Assembly (NCBI GenBank): GCA_031409695.1
Contig: JANNXS010000381.1
Span: 1 to 26,116, forward strand
Direction of reading: 5' to 3'
DNA: 26,116 nucleotides
From: JABFRJ01 sp031409695
GTDB taxonomy: Bacteria; Pseudomonadota; Alphaproteobacteria; Rhizobiales; Hyphomicrobiaceae
The first letter of the stretch is position 1; each line of letters starts with the position of its first letter. The position numbers and the translations under genes are program-made. Of the stretch, positions 11,840 through 19,312 are shown piece after piece. Below the pieces are notes generated by a model. It was not told where the DNA came from and ran no database searches. It was given only the letters and a program-made list of their open reading frames with translations.

Positions 11840-14569
11840 ATGCGATTGCTGTCGATCATATGTGGCGGGCTGCTGCTCACGTCGTTGACGAGCACGCACG
11901 CGGCACCGCCGTTTGCGACGCAACCGCGCTCATCGCCCCAAGCGGTTGTGCTAGTTCAACAGTCTGCCCAGGAAAAGGCCGCAAACGACGCGCGTGTTGC
12001 GGCTGAAAAGCAAAAACAGGCAGCCCAGTCGGCGGCGCAGCAGCGGCAGGCTGCCGACAAGCAGAAGCAGGCAGCCGAACAACAGCGGCAGGCTGCCGAC
12101 AAGCAGCGACAAGCAGCGGAGAAGCAACGCCAAGTAGCTGACCAACAGCGTCAAGCGGCCGAGAAGCAACGGCAAGCGACGCAGGCGGCGGAGAAGCAAC
12201 GGCAAGCAGCCGACCAACAGCGTCAAGCGGCTGAGAAGCAGCGACAAGCGGTGCAGGCGGCGGAGAAGCAAAGGCTCGACGCCGAAAAGGCGAAGCTGAA
12301 CGCGCAGGCAACCGAAAAACAGCGCCAGGACGCTGCAGCCGCCGCGCGGCAAAAGCTTGACGCTGAGAAGCAGAAGCAAAACGCGCTTGCAGCCGACCAA
12401 CAGCGTCAGGCGGCCGAGAAGCAGCGACAAGCGGTGCAGGCGGCGGAGAAGCAAAGGCTCGACGCCCAAAAGGCGAAACTGAACGTGCTTGCAGCCGAAA
12501 AGCAACGTCAAGACGCTCTGGCCGCCGAACGGCTACGATTGGAGGCTGAACGCGCGAGACGAAATTGCAAAACCGGTGAGATCTATAGTGAAAACAGCCG
12601 CTCCTGTGTGGCTCAACGCCCGACGTGTAAACCTGGAGAGACCATTGGCGACGGCGGCACGTGTATTTCCAGTCGCCCGACCTGCAAGACCGGCGAGACC
12701 TACAATGAGAGCACTCGAGCGTGTGTTGCTCAGCGGCCAACCTGTAAAACAGGTGAAGTCTACAATGAGAGCTCCCGCAGTTGCGTTGCGTCTCGTCCTG
12801 CTTGCAAACCGGGGGAAACCTATAAAGAGGCCAGTCGTAGCTGCGTTGCCGACCGGCCGACCTGCAAGACTGGAGAGACCTACAACGAGAGCACGCGCGC
12901 GTGTGTGGCTCAACGCCCGACGTGTAAACCTGGGGAGGCCATTGGCGATGGCGGCACCTGTATTTCCAGCCGCCCGACCTGCAAGACTGGAGAGACCTAC
13001 AACGAGAGCACTCGAGCGTGTGTTGCTCAGCGGCCAACCTGTAAAACAGGTGAAGTCTACAATGAGAGCTCCCGCAGTTGCGTCGCCGAACGTCCGACCT
13101 GCCGCTCTGGGGAGCGCTACGATGAAGGCCGGCGGACCTGCGTTGCTGACCGCCCGACCTGCAAGACCGGCGAGGTCTACAATGAGAATACGCGGACTTG
13201 CGTCGCCCAGCGGCCGACCTGCAGACCCGGCGAGGTCTACGACGATGCGAGGCGCACGTGCGTCGCGGCTCGTCCAACCTGCCGAGAAGGCGAGAAATAC
13301 GACGAGCGCGAACGCGTGTGCCTCGTCGACCGTCCTATTTGCGGGCGCGGCGAAGCCTATGACGAACGCCGTCGCATCTGCGTCGCCATTCTGAAACGCT
13401 GCGAGCCAGGGTTTGAACTGAACGCGCGTAACGACTGTGTCCGTGTCGGCTGCCCCAATGGATACGAACTGAACCGCGACAGAATCTGCGTCGCAGTTGG
13501 TCGATACTGTGAGCCAGGCTACGTGCTTAGCGAGCGTGGCTATTGCGTGCGCCAGCCTTGCCAAACGGGCTACTACCGCAATCGAGACAACGTCTGTGTT
13601 ACCACAGTGACGCGGTGCCAGCCTGGATTCGAAGTGAACGACTTCGGGCAATGCGTGCGTTGGGGATGTCCGCGCGGCTATGAACTGACCCGCAACGAAA
13701 CGTGCATTCCGATTGTGAGACGGTGTGACAGCGGCTTCGAGATGAACGATCGAGGCGACTGCATTCGCTATCGCTGCCCGAGCGGCTACGAACGCGGTTC
13801 AGACAACACCTGCATCGCGGCTTTGGAAGAGTGCCCGCGCGGGTATCGGCGCAACTCGGCTGGTGCCTGTTATCAGCCACCGGTTAGCATTCCGCCATTG
13901 GGTCTCGTACCGCCAGCCACCAATATCCCGACGGCGCCTCGTCCGGACGAGGTCGTTGGACGCTGCAGCGACGGACCTGGAACAGGGGCTGAGACAGAGA
14001 CAGTGCGCGGGTCGGGTGGCTCGGTTACACTTGCGCGCCGGTCACTGAAGATCACCTATGGCTCGCGCCAGCGCGACCTAGCCGACGTGAAGGAGCTCCC
14101 AGCTGCCATCGCCATGCGTGAGTTCTCGGGGCAGCGCATGTTCGCTGATGCTTATGTCGATGTCCCGCCGCAGACGAACACGTGCCGTGGGGCGACGCCA
14201 GAGGGTGGCGTGCTGCGGATCGTCGACGTTCCCCTACGCGGGGGTGGCACGGCGCCTGCGTGTATCCAGTATTGCCGCATTGGTCTTCAAACACCGCCAC
14301 CCGTCCGCGGTACGCCTGCGACAGAAACGATCAGCGCTACGCCCTACGCGGAACCGAAACGGCCAGCCGTGCCGACCGCGACTGCCGTTACGCTCACCGA
14401 GCCGAAGCGAAAGGCCGTGCTCACCGCCGCGGCGAAACCCTTCATCGAACCGAAGCGGGTTGCCGTCCCGACTTCATTGGCGCGTTCTTACATCGAACCG
14501 AAACGGCGCGCCGTATCGACGGTTGCGGCCCAGACGCGTGTGGAACCTCCACCTCGGTCATCAAGATGA
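11840..14569 (+). CDS. large secreted repeat protein: coiled coil, 23 Cys-pair repeats, C-terminal 16-residue repeats
   Basis: This 909-residue exported protein is of unknown function. Residues 1-21 form a signal peptide (cut near THA|AP). Residues about 44-241 are a low-complexity coiled coil made of AEKQRQA / ADQQRQA heptad-like units. Residues 243-677 hold 23 consecutive units with two cysteines each. Units 1-14 follow CKTGExYxExxRxCVAxRPT (19-20 residues); units 15-23 follow CxPGFELNxxxxCVRxG, alternating 17 and 19 residues. A Pro-rich linker and a domain of about 110 residues with four cysteines come next. The tail has EPKRxAVxT at 838, 854, 870 and 886 and a broken fifth copy at 902, period 16. 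ATG 11840 has GGGAGAG just upstream. Extended, disulfide-laddered shape and a surface or envelope location are inferred. EGF-like or adhesin-like proteins are the nearest analogy. Confidence 0.8.
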   Translation: MRLLSIICGGLLLTSLTSTHAAPPFATQPRSSPQAVVLVQQSAQEKAANDARVAAEKQKQAAQSAAQQRQAADKQKQAAEQQRQAADKQRQAAEKQRQVADQQRQAAEKQRQATQAAEKQRQAADQQRQAAEKQRQAVQAAEKQRLDAEKAKLNAQATEKQRQDAAAAARQKLDAEKQKQNALAADQQRQAAEKQRQAVQAAEKQRLDAQKAKLNVLAAEKQRQDALAAERLRLEAERARRNCKTGEIYSENSRSCVAQRPTCKPGETIGDGGTCISSRPTCKTGETYNESTRACVAQRPTCKTGEVYNESSRSCVASRPACKPGETYKEASRSCVADRPTCKTGETYNESTRACVAQRPTCKPGEAIGDGGTCISSRPTCKTGETYNESTRACVAQRPTCKTGEVYNESSRSCVAERPTCRSGERYDEGRRTCVADRPTCKTGEVYNENTRTCVAQRPTCRPGEVYDDARRTCVAARPTCREGEKYDERERVCLVDRPICGRGEAYDERRRICVAILKRCEPGFELNARNDCVRVGCPNGYELNRDRICVAVGRYCEPGYVLSERGYCVRQPCQTGYYRNRDNVCVTTVTRCQPGFEVNDFGQCVRWGCPRGYELTRNETCIPIVRRCDSGFEMNDRGDCIRYRCPSGYERGSDNTCIAALEECPRGYRRNSAGACYQPPVSIPPLGLVPPATNIPTAPRPDEVVGRCSDGPGTGAETETVRGSGGSVTLARRSLKITYGSRQRDLADVKELPAAIAMREFSGQRMFADAYVDVPPQTNTCRGATPEGGVLRIVDVPLRGGGTAPACIQYCRIGLQTPPPVRGTPATETISATPYAEPKRPAVPTATAVTLTEPKRKAVLTAAAKPFIEPKRVAVPTSLARSYIEPKRRAVSTVAAQTRVEPPPRSSR
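12000..12560 (+). repeat. 21-bp-periodic repeats encoding the AEKQRQA coiled coil
   Basis: Multiple variants of an approximately 21-bp unit (gccgagaagcaacggcaagc and relatives) run in tandem. Larger blocks are also reused; for example the stretch around 12220-12280 reappears almost unchanged around 12408-12468. This suggests recent internal duplication. Confidence 0.8.
12600..13087 (+). repeat. 297-bp tandem duplication inside the Cys-repeat domain
   Basis: The block starting GTGTGGCTCAACGCCCGACG occurs at 12606 and again at 12903, 297 bp (99 codons, five repeat units) apart. Similarity extends about 190 bp, with only scattered silent or near-silent changes. It includes the two unusual 19-residue units CKPGE(T/A)IGDGGTCISSRPT. 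The domain has therefore grown by whole-block, frame-preserving duplication. Confidence 0.85.
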
Positions 14570-14593
14570 GATGAGGTCTAGCCGGTGCAACTA

Positions 14594-14626
14594 ATACCAG
14601 CGGTCATATTTTTTGACCGGCGGTAT
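14594..14626. repeat. palindromic repeat element, copy 1
   Basis: Arms ATACCAGCGGTCA (14594-14606) and TGACCGGCGGTAT (14614-14626) pair except at two positions around a T-rich loop. It lies 25 bp after the stop of the Cys-repeat gene, so the T-rich hairpin may also help end its transcript. A related copy lies about 80 bp downstream. Confidence 0.8.
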
Positions 14627-14674
14627 CGGCGCGCGGGGGTGGTGGGGCGGCCGCGCGCACGCGAGGGAAACGAA

Positions 14675-14706
14675 ATACCAACGGTCAATCTTTTTGGCCG
14701 TTGGAA
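14675..14706. repeat. palindromic repeat element, copy 2
   Basis: Arms CCAACGGTCAA (14678-14688) and TTGGCCGTTGG (14694-14704) pair with one wobble around TCTTT. The left flank and core (ATACCAnCGGTCA) match copy 1, so both belong to one dispersed family. Confidence 0.8.
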
Positions 14707-14867
14707 GGACGACACGTTCGCACCCGGCAACCCCATTTCAGCAACCAGCCTGCGCTTGTCCTCAGCCCCATAAATGCGCCGTGTAACGAGAGTTGCGAAA
14801 TCCCGCGCAGTCTTATGGCAAGACGTAGGCATGAACCTATCTTCAATGATGACCAGATCGGTCACCT
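14698..14867 (-). pseudogene. possible remnant of an IS66-type OrfA (TnpA) transposase
   Basis: One minus-strand frame reads TRRIYGAEDKRRLVAEMGLP followed by GANVSSF. This follows the start of IS66-type OrfA helix-turn-helix proteins (RRRWSAEDKxRIVAExxxPGAxVSxVARRH). The match breaks off at palindrome copy 2 and no ORF of normal length remains. The resemblance covers under 30 residues, so the call is tentative. Confidence 0.35.
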
Positions 14868-15131
14868 TCAGCCTCCAAGCCAAAAATTCAACAAGGCAGT
14901 CCTTGCCAGAGGTTTGCCGCCGATGCGGGTCCGCACGATCAACTGCTCCGACCCGTCGTAAGTGTAGATCCACACGACCGCGCCGATGTTGGCCGTGTCG
15001 AGGCGGTTGCGCTTGTTGGGAGCCTGCCCCGGCGAGCGGCGCCCGCGCGCCGCGAAAGCCGGGGTGTATGTCTTGGAGCCGGCGAAACCGCTGTCTGATG
15101 TTTGATTGCCGTTGGCGTTTCCCGGGCTCGG
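14868..15131 (-). pseudogene. unidentified open frame without a start codon, probable gene remnant
   Basis: An 87-codon minus-strand frame between an upstream TAG (15132-15134) and a TGA (14868-14870) has strongly C/G-biased third positions, especially across NRLDTANIGAVVWIYTYDGS and the following EQLIVRTRIGGKPLARTALL. That bias is what a real gene of this genome shows. There is no usable start codon and I do not recognise the protein. It is probably the tail of a gene whose front has been lost. Confidence 0.4.
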
Positions 15132-15200
15132 CTAGCGCCGCCCCGCAGACAGGCCCCGTTTGGCCACGCCCCCCCTTGAACACGACACCTCACGAGCTAG

Positions 15201-15297
15201 AGCGCGTTCCGATCTCATAGAATCGGATTGCGCTTAAGAAGTCTTTGTTTTGGCGCATTTTCTACGACGATCCGGTGTCCACTTCGTCGGAAAATGC
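15201..15297. repeat. tandem pair of long hairpins (dispersed-repeat type)
   Basis: Hairpin A pairs AGCGC..CCGAT (15201-15213) with ATCGG..GCGCT (15222-15234). Hairpin B pairs GCATTTTC-ta-CGACGA (15255-15270) with TCGTCG-GAAAATGC (15284-15297). The two are joined by a 20-bp spacer. From memory this composite resembles intergenic repeats found many times in Bradyrhizobiaceae-like genomes, but I cannot check copy number here. It separates the decayed accessory region from the gene at 15399. Confidence 0.75.
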
Positions 15298-15398
15298 ACT
15301 ACAAACGTACGACCATTGATGTGCTTGCTAACCACGCGTGCGCGCCGGTCGACCGTTTCGCGACAGCATGCCCAAATGGGCGCTGTTGGAGGCCTCCT

Positions 15399-16049
15399 AT
15401 GCCGATCACACTCGACCATATTGCTATCTTTGCGCCGTCTTTGGCGCTTGGCTGCGACTGGGTGCGGGAGGAACTCGGCGTTGTGCCGTCGCCTGGGGGC
15501 AAGCACCCGCAAATGGGCACGCACAATGCGCTTGTCCGCCTTGGAGACGATATGTTTCTTGAGATCATCGCGCGTGATCCAGAAGCAGCCCGCCCGACAG
15601 CCCACAAAGCCTGGTTTGAACTTGGCGAAGATGCACTAACGCGGGGCAATTGGGAACAGGGTTTGCGTCTGCGGGGGATGGTTGCGCGAACCACAGACCT
15701 GGCCCACGCCGTGTCGCGCGCGCCCGAGGAACTTGGCACTCCCATGCGCCTGACGCGTGGGACGCGGGACTGGATGTTTGCCGTTCGCGACGATGGCCGC
15801 TTGCCGCTTGGCGGCGCTCTGCCCCACGTCATGGATTGGGGCGTGCAAGGACCAGCCGCACCAAAGCTGCCTGACCTCGGTTGCCGGTTGCTTGACCTCG
15901 TGTTGGAAATGCCGGCCGACGCGCAGGGCGACGTCACCTGGATCTATGGAGGTCTCACCTTCGAACGCGCACCAAGACGTCGGCTTGGGCCGCGCACACG
16001 CTTGATCGCCGCGATCGAAACACCCAATGGCGTGCGCATCTTGACGTGA
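15399..16049 (+). CDS. VOC superfamily, glyoxalase-like domain protein
   Basis: This is a 216-residue cytosolic protein. The opening PITLDHIAIFAPSLALGCDW, then a Gly-rich HPQMGTHNALVRLGDDMFLE strand pair, is the hallmark of the glyoxalase-like (Glyoxalase_3) group. His7 and Glu in FLEIIA are candidate metal ligands. Substrate is unknown; members of this group are mostly uncharacterised. The start at ATG 15399 has GGAGG 6 nt upstream, embedded in the small palindrome GGAGGCCTCC. A longer in-frame reading from 15228 would run through the hairpin repeats. It stands 121 bp before guaB on the same strand. Confidence 0.78.
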   Translation: MPITLDHIAIFAPSLALGCDWVREELGVVPSPGGKHPQMGTHNALVRLGDDMFLEIIARDPEAARPTAHKAWFELGEDALTRGNWEQGLRLRGMVARTTDLAHAVSRAPEELGTPMRLTRGTRDWMFAVRDDGRLPLGGALPHVMDWGVQGPAAPKLPDLGCRLLDLVLEMPADAQGDVTWIYGGLTFERAPRRRLGPRTRLIAAIETPNGVRILT

Positions 16050-16170
16050 TCGCGGCAGTGGCGGCTGTGGCATTTCTAACATTTTCCCCATCCGGCTTTG
16101 CGTTTTGTCACTGCAGTGCTATTTGGCCCCGCCACACGCGCTCATCGGGATGACACCCTTGGAGAACAGC

Positions 16171-17667
16171 ATGGCCACCCGCCCGAAACTGGACGACTCG
16201 ACCGTCGCTTTGACATTCGATGATGTGCTTCTCGTGCCGCGGGCCTCCGATGTGCTGCCGGGGCAGGTCAACGTTTCGACCCGGATCACGCGCACCATTG
16301 AGACCAAAATCCCGATCATATCGTCGGCCATGGACACCGTCACGGAGGCGCGCCTCGCCATCGCCATGGCGCAGGCCGGTGGCCTGGGCGTGATCCATCG
16401 CAACCTGACGCCCGAAGTGCAGGCCGAACACGTGTCGCAAGTTAAGCGATTCGTATCGGGCATGGTGGTCAATCCTGTCACCATCGAACCGACCGCGACG
16501 CTCGCGAACGCGCTCGCGTTGATGACCGCGCACAACATTTCAGGCGTGCCCGTTGTTGAGGCCAGCAAGGGCGGGAAAGCCGGCAAACTCGTGGGTATCC
16601 TGACCAACCGCGATGTGCGCTTTGCCACCAACACACGCCAGCGCGTTGCTGAACTGATGACCAAGGACGACTTGATTACAGTGCCCGAAGGTGTCGAGCG
16701 GGAAGAGGCCAAGAAGCTGCTGCACCAGCATCGCATCGAAAAGCTCCTGGTCGTCAACAATGACTACCAGTGCATCGGTCTGATCACGGTGAAGGATATC
16801 GAGAAAGCGCAACGCTATCCGAACGCCTGCGTCGATGAGCAGGGCCGGCTGCGCGTCGCGGCCGCCGTCAGCGTCGGCGTCGATGCCATCGAGCGCTCGG
16901 AACGGTTGATTGCGGCTGGCGTCGATATCGTCGTGGTCGATACGGCGCATGGCCATTCGGCGGGCGTTTTGAAGGCCGTCACCAAGATCAAGACACTCTC
17001 AAACCGCGTGCAGGTTATTGCTGGCAACGTTGCCACGTCAGATGGCACGGAAGCCCTGATCGATGCTGGTGCAGACGCCGTCAAAGTCGGCATCGGGCCC
17101 GGCTCCATTTGTACCACGCGCATTGTCGCCGGTGTGGGCGTGCCCCAATTGACGGCCGTACTCGACGCCGCCGAGGCGGCTTATAAGCGTGGCATCCCCA
17201 TCATCGCTGACGGCGGTATCAAGTTCTCGGGCGATATCGTGAAAGCACTCGCAGCTGGCGCGAGCGCTGTCATGATCGGCTCGCTGCTCGCTGGCACAGA
17301 AGAAGCCCCGGGCGACACCTATCTTTACGAGGGCCGCACCTACAAAGCCTATCGCGGGATGGGCTCGGTCGGCGCCATGGCGCGCGGCTCAGCAGACCGC
17401 TATTTCCAGGCCGAAGTGCGCGATCAACTGAAACTGGTGCCACAGGGCATCGAGGGCCAAGTGGCCTACAAGGGCCCCGTCGACACGGTCTTACACCAAC
17501 TGGTCGGCGGCCTGCGCGCCGGCATGGGCTACGTCGGCGCCAACGATCTTAACAGCCTGCGCGAAAACGCCCGCTTCGTTCGCATATCGCCGGCCGCCAT
17601 GCGCGAGAGCCACACGCATGGCGTCTCCATCACACGTGAAGCACCAAATTATCCGGGCAATGGGTGA
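16171..17667 (+). CDS. guaB: inosine-5'-monophosphate dehydrogenase
   Basis: This 498-residue enzyme oxidises IMP to XMP with NAD+, the committed step of GMP synthesis in the cytosol. The barrel begins ALTFDDVLLVPRASDVLPGQ. Two CBS domains are inserted at about 95-215 (VNPVTIEPTATLANALALM and MTKDDLITVPEGVEREEAKK). The active-site loop is GPGSICTTRIVAGVGVPQ with catalytic Cys314. The mobile flap region is YRGMGSVGAM, and the terminal Arg-rich segment includes ADRYFQ. Length is standard (about 490). I choose ATG 16171 because TTGGAGAA lies about 7 nt upstream; in-frame ATG 16150 is an alternative. A small VOC gene follows after 3 bp. Confidence 0.96.
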   Translation: MATRPKLDDSTVALTFDDVLLVPRASDVLPGQVNVSTRITRTIETKIPIISSAMDTVTEARLAIAMAQAGGLGVIHRNLTPEVQAEHVSQVKRFVSGMVVNPVTIEPTATLANALALMTAHNISGVPVVEASKGGKAGKLVGILTNRDVRFATNTRQRVAELMTKDDLITVPEGVEREEAKKLLHQHRIEKLLVVNNDYQCIGLITVKDIEKAQRYPNACVDEQGRLRVAAAVSVGVDAIERSERLIAAGVDIVVVDTAHGHSAGVLKAVTKIKTLSNRVQVIAGNVATSDGTEALIDAGADAVKVGIGPGSICTTRIVAGVGVPQLTAVLDAAEAAYKRGIPIIADGGIKFSGDIVKALAAGASAVMIGSLLAGTEEAPGDTYLYEGRTYKAYRGMGSVGAMARGSADRYFQAEVRDQLKLVPQGIEGQVAYKGPVDTVLHQLVGGLRAGMGYVGANDLNSLRENARFVRISPAAMRESHTHGVSITREAPNYPGNG

Positions 17668-17670
17668 AGC

Positions 17671-18078
17671 ATGCATCCGCCAATCACCGACAGCGTTATC
17701 TTTACTTACACAGACGATTTAGCGGCTGCGAGCCGATTTTTCCGTGACACGATGGCGTTGGAATTCGTCGTCGACCAGGGGCTGTGCCACATCTTCCGCC
17801 TGTCATCGACGAGCTACATCGGCGTGTGCAGCATTCCAGGTCGGCCGCGAGCAACCGTCGGTGTGACGATCACCATCGTGACGCCAGACGTTGACGGTTG
17901 GCATACGTTTTTGACAGCCAAGGGCCTTGTCTACGAGCAACCACCAAAGCTCTCAGAGCGCTTCAACGTCTACTCGTCGCTGTTCATCGACCCGAACGGC
18001 TATCGCATCGAAATCCAGAACTTTCGTGACCCGAACTGGCGTGAGGGCCGGCCTGGAGGGGACGGACAGGCCATCTGA
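17671..18078 (+). CDS. small VOC (glyoxalase/bleomycin-resistance type) protein
   Basis: This is a 135-residue single-module VOC protein. It begins SVIFTYTDDLAAASRFFRDT and ends in DPNGYRIEIQNF, with the typical final-strand Glu (IEI) as metal ligand or its vestige. Function is unknown; such proteins act as lyases, isomerases or binding proteins. It starts 3 bp after the guaB stop, so translational coupling to guaB is very likely. No metabolic link to GMP synthesis is known to me. It converges on mraY with only 39 bp between stops. Confidence 0.8.
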   Translation: MHPPITDSVIFTYTDDLAAASRFFRDTMALEFVVDQGLCHIFRLSSTSYIGVCSIPGRPRATVGVTITIVTPDVDGWHTFLTAKGLVYEQPPKLSERFNVYSSLFIDPNGYRIEIQNFRDPNWREGRPGGDGQAI

Positions 18079-18117
18079 TCCCGGTGTCAAAAAAAATGGC
18101 CGACGGTACACGACGCA

Positions 18118-19203
18118 TTAGCGCAGCTTCAGAGTTGATAGAGCGACCAACGCCAGGATCACAGAGATGATCCAGAAGCGCACCACAACCGTGCTCTCGG
18201 GCCAGCCCTTCTGCTCAAAGTGGTGATGTAGCGGTGCCATGCGAAACACCCGCTTACCCGTCATCTTGAACGACGCGACTTGAATGATGACCGACATGGC
18301 CTCGAGCACGAAAATGCCGCCCGCGATTGCGAGTACAATTTCGTGTTTGATGGCGACGGCGATCGCCCCAAGCGCGCCACCGAGGGCCAATGAACCGGTG
18401 TCCCCCATGAAGATCATGGCTGGCGGTGCGTTGAACCAGAGGAAGCCGAGGCCAGCCCCGATCAAGGCTCCACATATGATTGCGAGTTCGCCCGCCCATG
18501 GCACGGCGTGGATTTGCAAGTGAGCCGCGAATTTTGCGTTACCCGCGAGGTAAGCAATGACGCCGAAGGTGGCGGCGACGATCATGACCGGCACGATGGC
18601 GAGGCCATCGAGACCGTCCGTGAGGTTCACAGAGTTGCCCGCGCCAGCAATCACGATCATGCCGAACACGACAAACAGAACGCCGCCGAGTGGCAAGATG
18701 ATGGACTTGAAGAATGGAACCGTCAGCGCGGTCGAAAGGTTGGATTTGTCGAGCCGCATCATCGCAAATGTCGCGAGTGCAGCAATGGCGAGTTCCAGCA
18801 ACAATCGCCCGCGCGAGCCAAAGCCAGAGGTCGTCTGCTTCGTCACCTTCAAGTAGTCGTCATAAAAGCCGATGGCGCCAAACCCAAGTGTGACGCCAAG
18901 CACAATCCACACGTAGGGACTTTTCCAGTTGGCCCACAACAGGGTTGAGACAGTCACGCCCGCGATGATCATCAGGCCACCCATGGTCGGCGTACCACGT
19001 TTGGCGAAATGCGATTTCGGTCCATCTTCGCGGATCGGTTGACCCTTGCCCTGTTTGAGACGGAGTAAGTCGATAATGGCCGGGCCGAACAGCATCACGA
19101 AAAGCAGAGACGTGAACACCGCTCCGGCCGTGCGGAAGGTCTGGTAACCAAACACGTTCAGGGGGCCGAGGGCATCCCTGAAATTGAAGAGTTCGTAGAG
19201 CAT
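18118..19203 (-). CDS. mraY: phospho-N-acetylmuramoyl-pentapeptide transferase
   Basis: This 361-residue polytopic inner-membrane enzyme transfers phospho-MurNAc-pentapeptide from UDP to undecaprenyl phosphate, forming lipid I. It begins MLYELFNFRDALGPLNVFGY. It carries KRGTPTMGGLMI, the Mg-binding Asp pair in GFYDDYLKV, NLTDGLDGLA, MFMGDTGSLALGGALG (read here with MIFMGDTGS) and the late APLHHHFEQKGWPE motif. Length equals the family norm (360). The start at ATG 19203 fits MraY; an in-frame extension to 19344 does not match the family. It is third in a murE-murF-mraY run and follows murF by 109 bp. The usual next gene murD is absent; a convergent VOC gene follows instead. Confidence 0.96.
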   Translation of the reverse strand: MLYELFNFRDALGPLNVFGYQTFRTAGAVFTSLLFVMLFGPAIIDLLRLKQGKGQPIREDGPKSHFAKRGTPTMGGLMIIAGVTVSTLLWANWKSPYVWIVLGVTLGFGAIGFYDDYLKVTKQTTSGFGSRGRLLLELAIAALATFAMMRLDKSNLSTALTVPFFKSIILPLGGVLFVVFGMIVIAGAGNSVNLTDGLDGLAIVPVMIVAATFGVIAYLAGNAKFAAHLQIHAVPWAGELAIICGALIGAGLGFLWFNAPPAMIFMGDTGSLALGGALGAIAVAIKHEIVLAIAGGIFVLEAMSVIIQVASFKMTGKRVFRMAPLHHHFEQKGWPESTVVVRFWIISVILALVALSTLKLR

Positions 19204-19312
19204 AACCTGACGTTCCCCAACCCGCAGACGCGGGTCACCCAGTTTATTTACCCAGTCCATGCAGGCAAGTTTCGTCGAAGCACACGCCGCCCGTGTTGCG
19301 GCGCCAATAAGA

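Noticed and set aside
12000..13090. Regularly spaced repeats considered as a CRISPR array
   Set aside because: The repeats are in-frame, degenerate and code for coiled-coil and Cys units; there are no unique spacers and no cas genes.
11877..13277. 466-residue minus-strand open frame opposite the Cys-repeat gene
   Set aside because: Its composition is an antisense shadow of the repeats (CRS, SHCR runs). It has no ribosome binding site or family resemblance, and the plus-strand protein has a signal peptide and coherent repeats.
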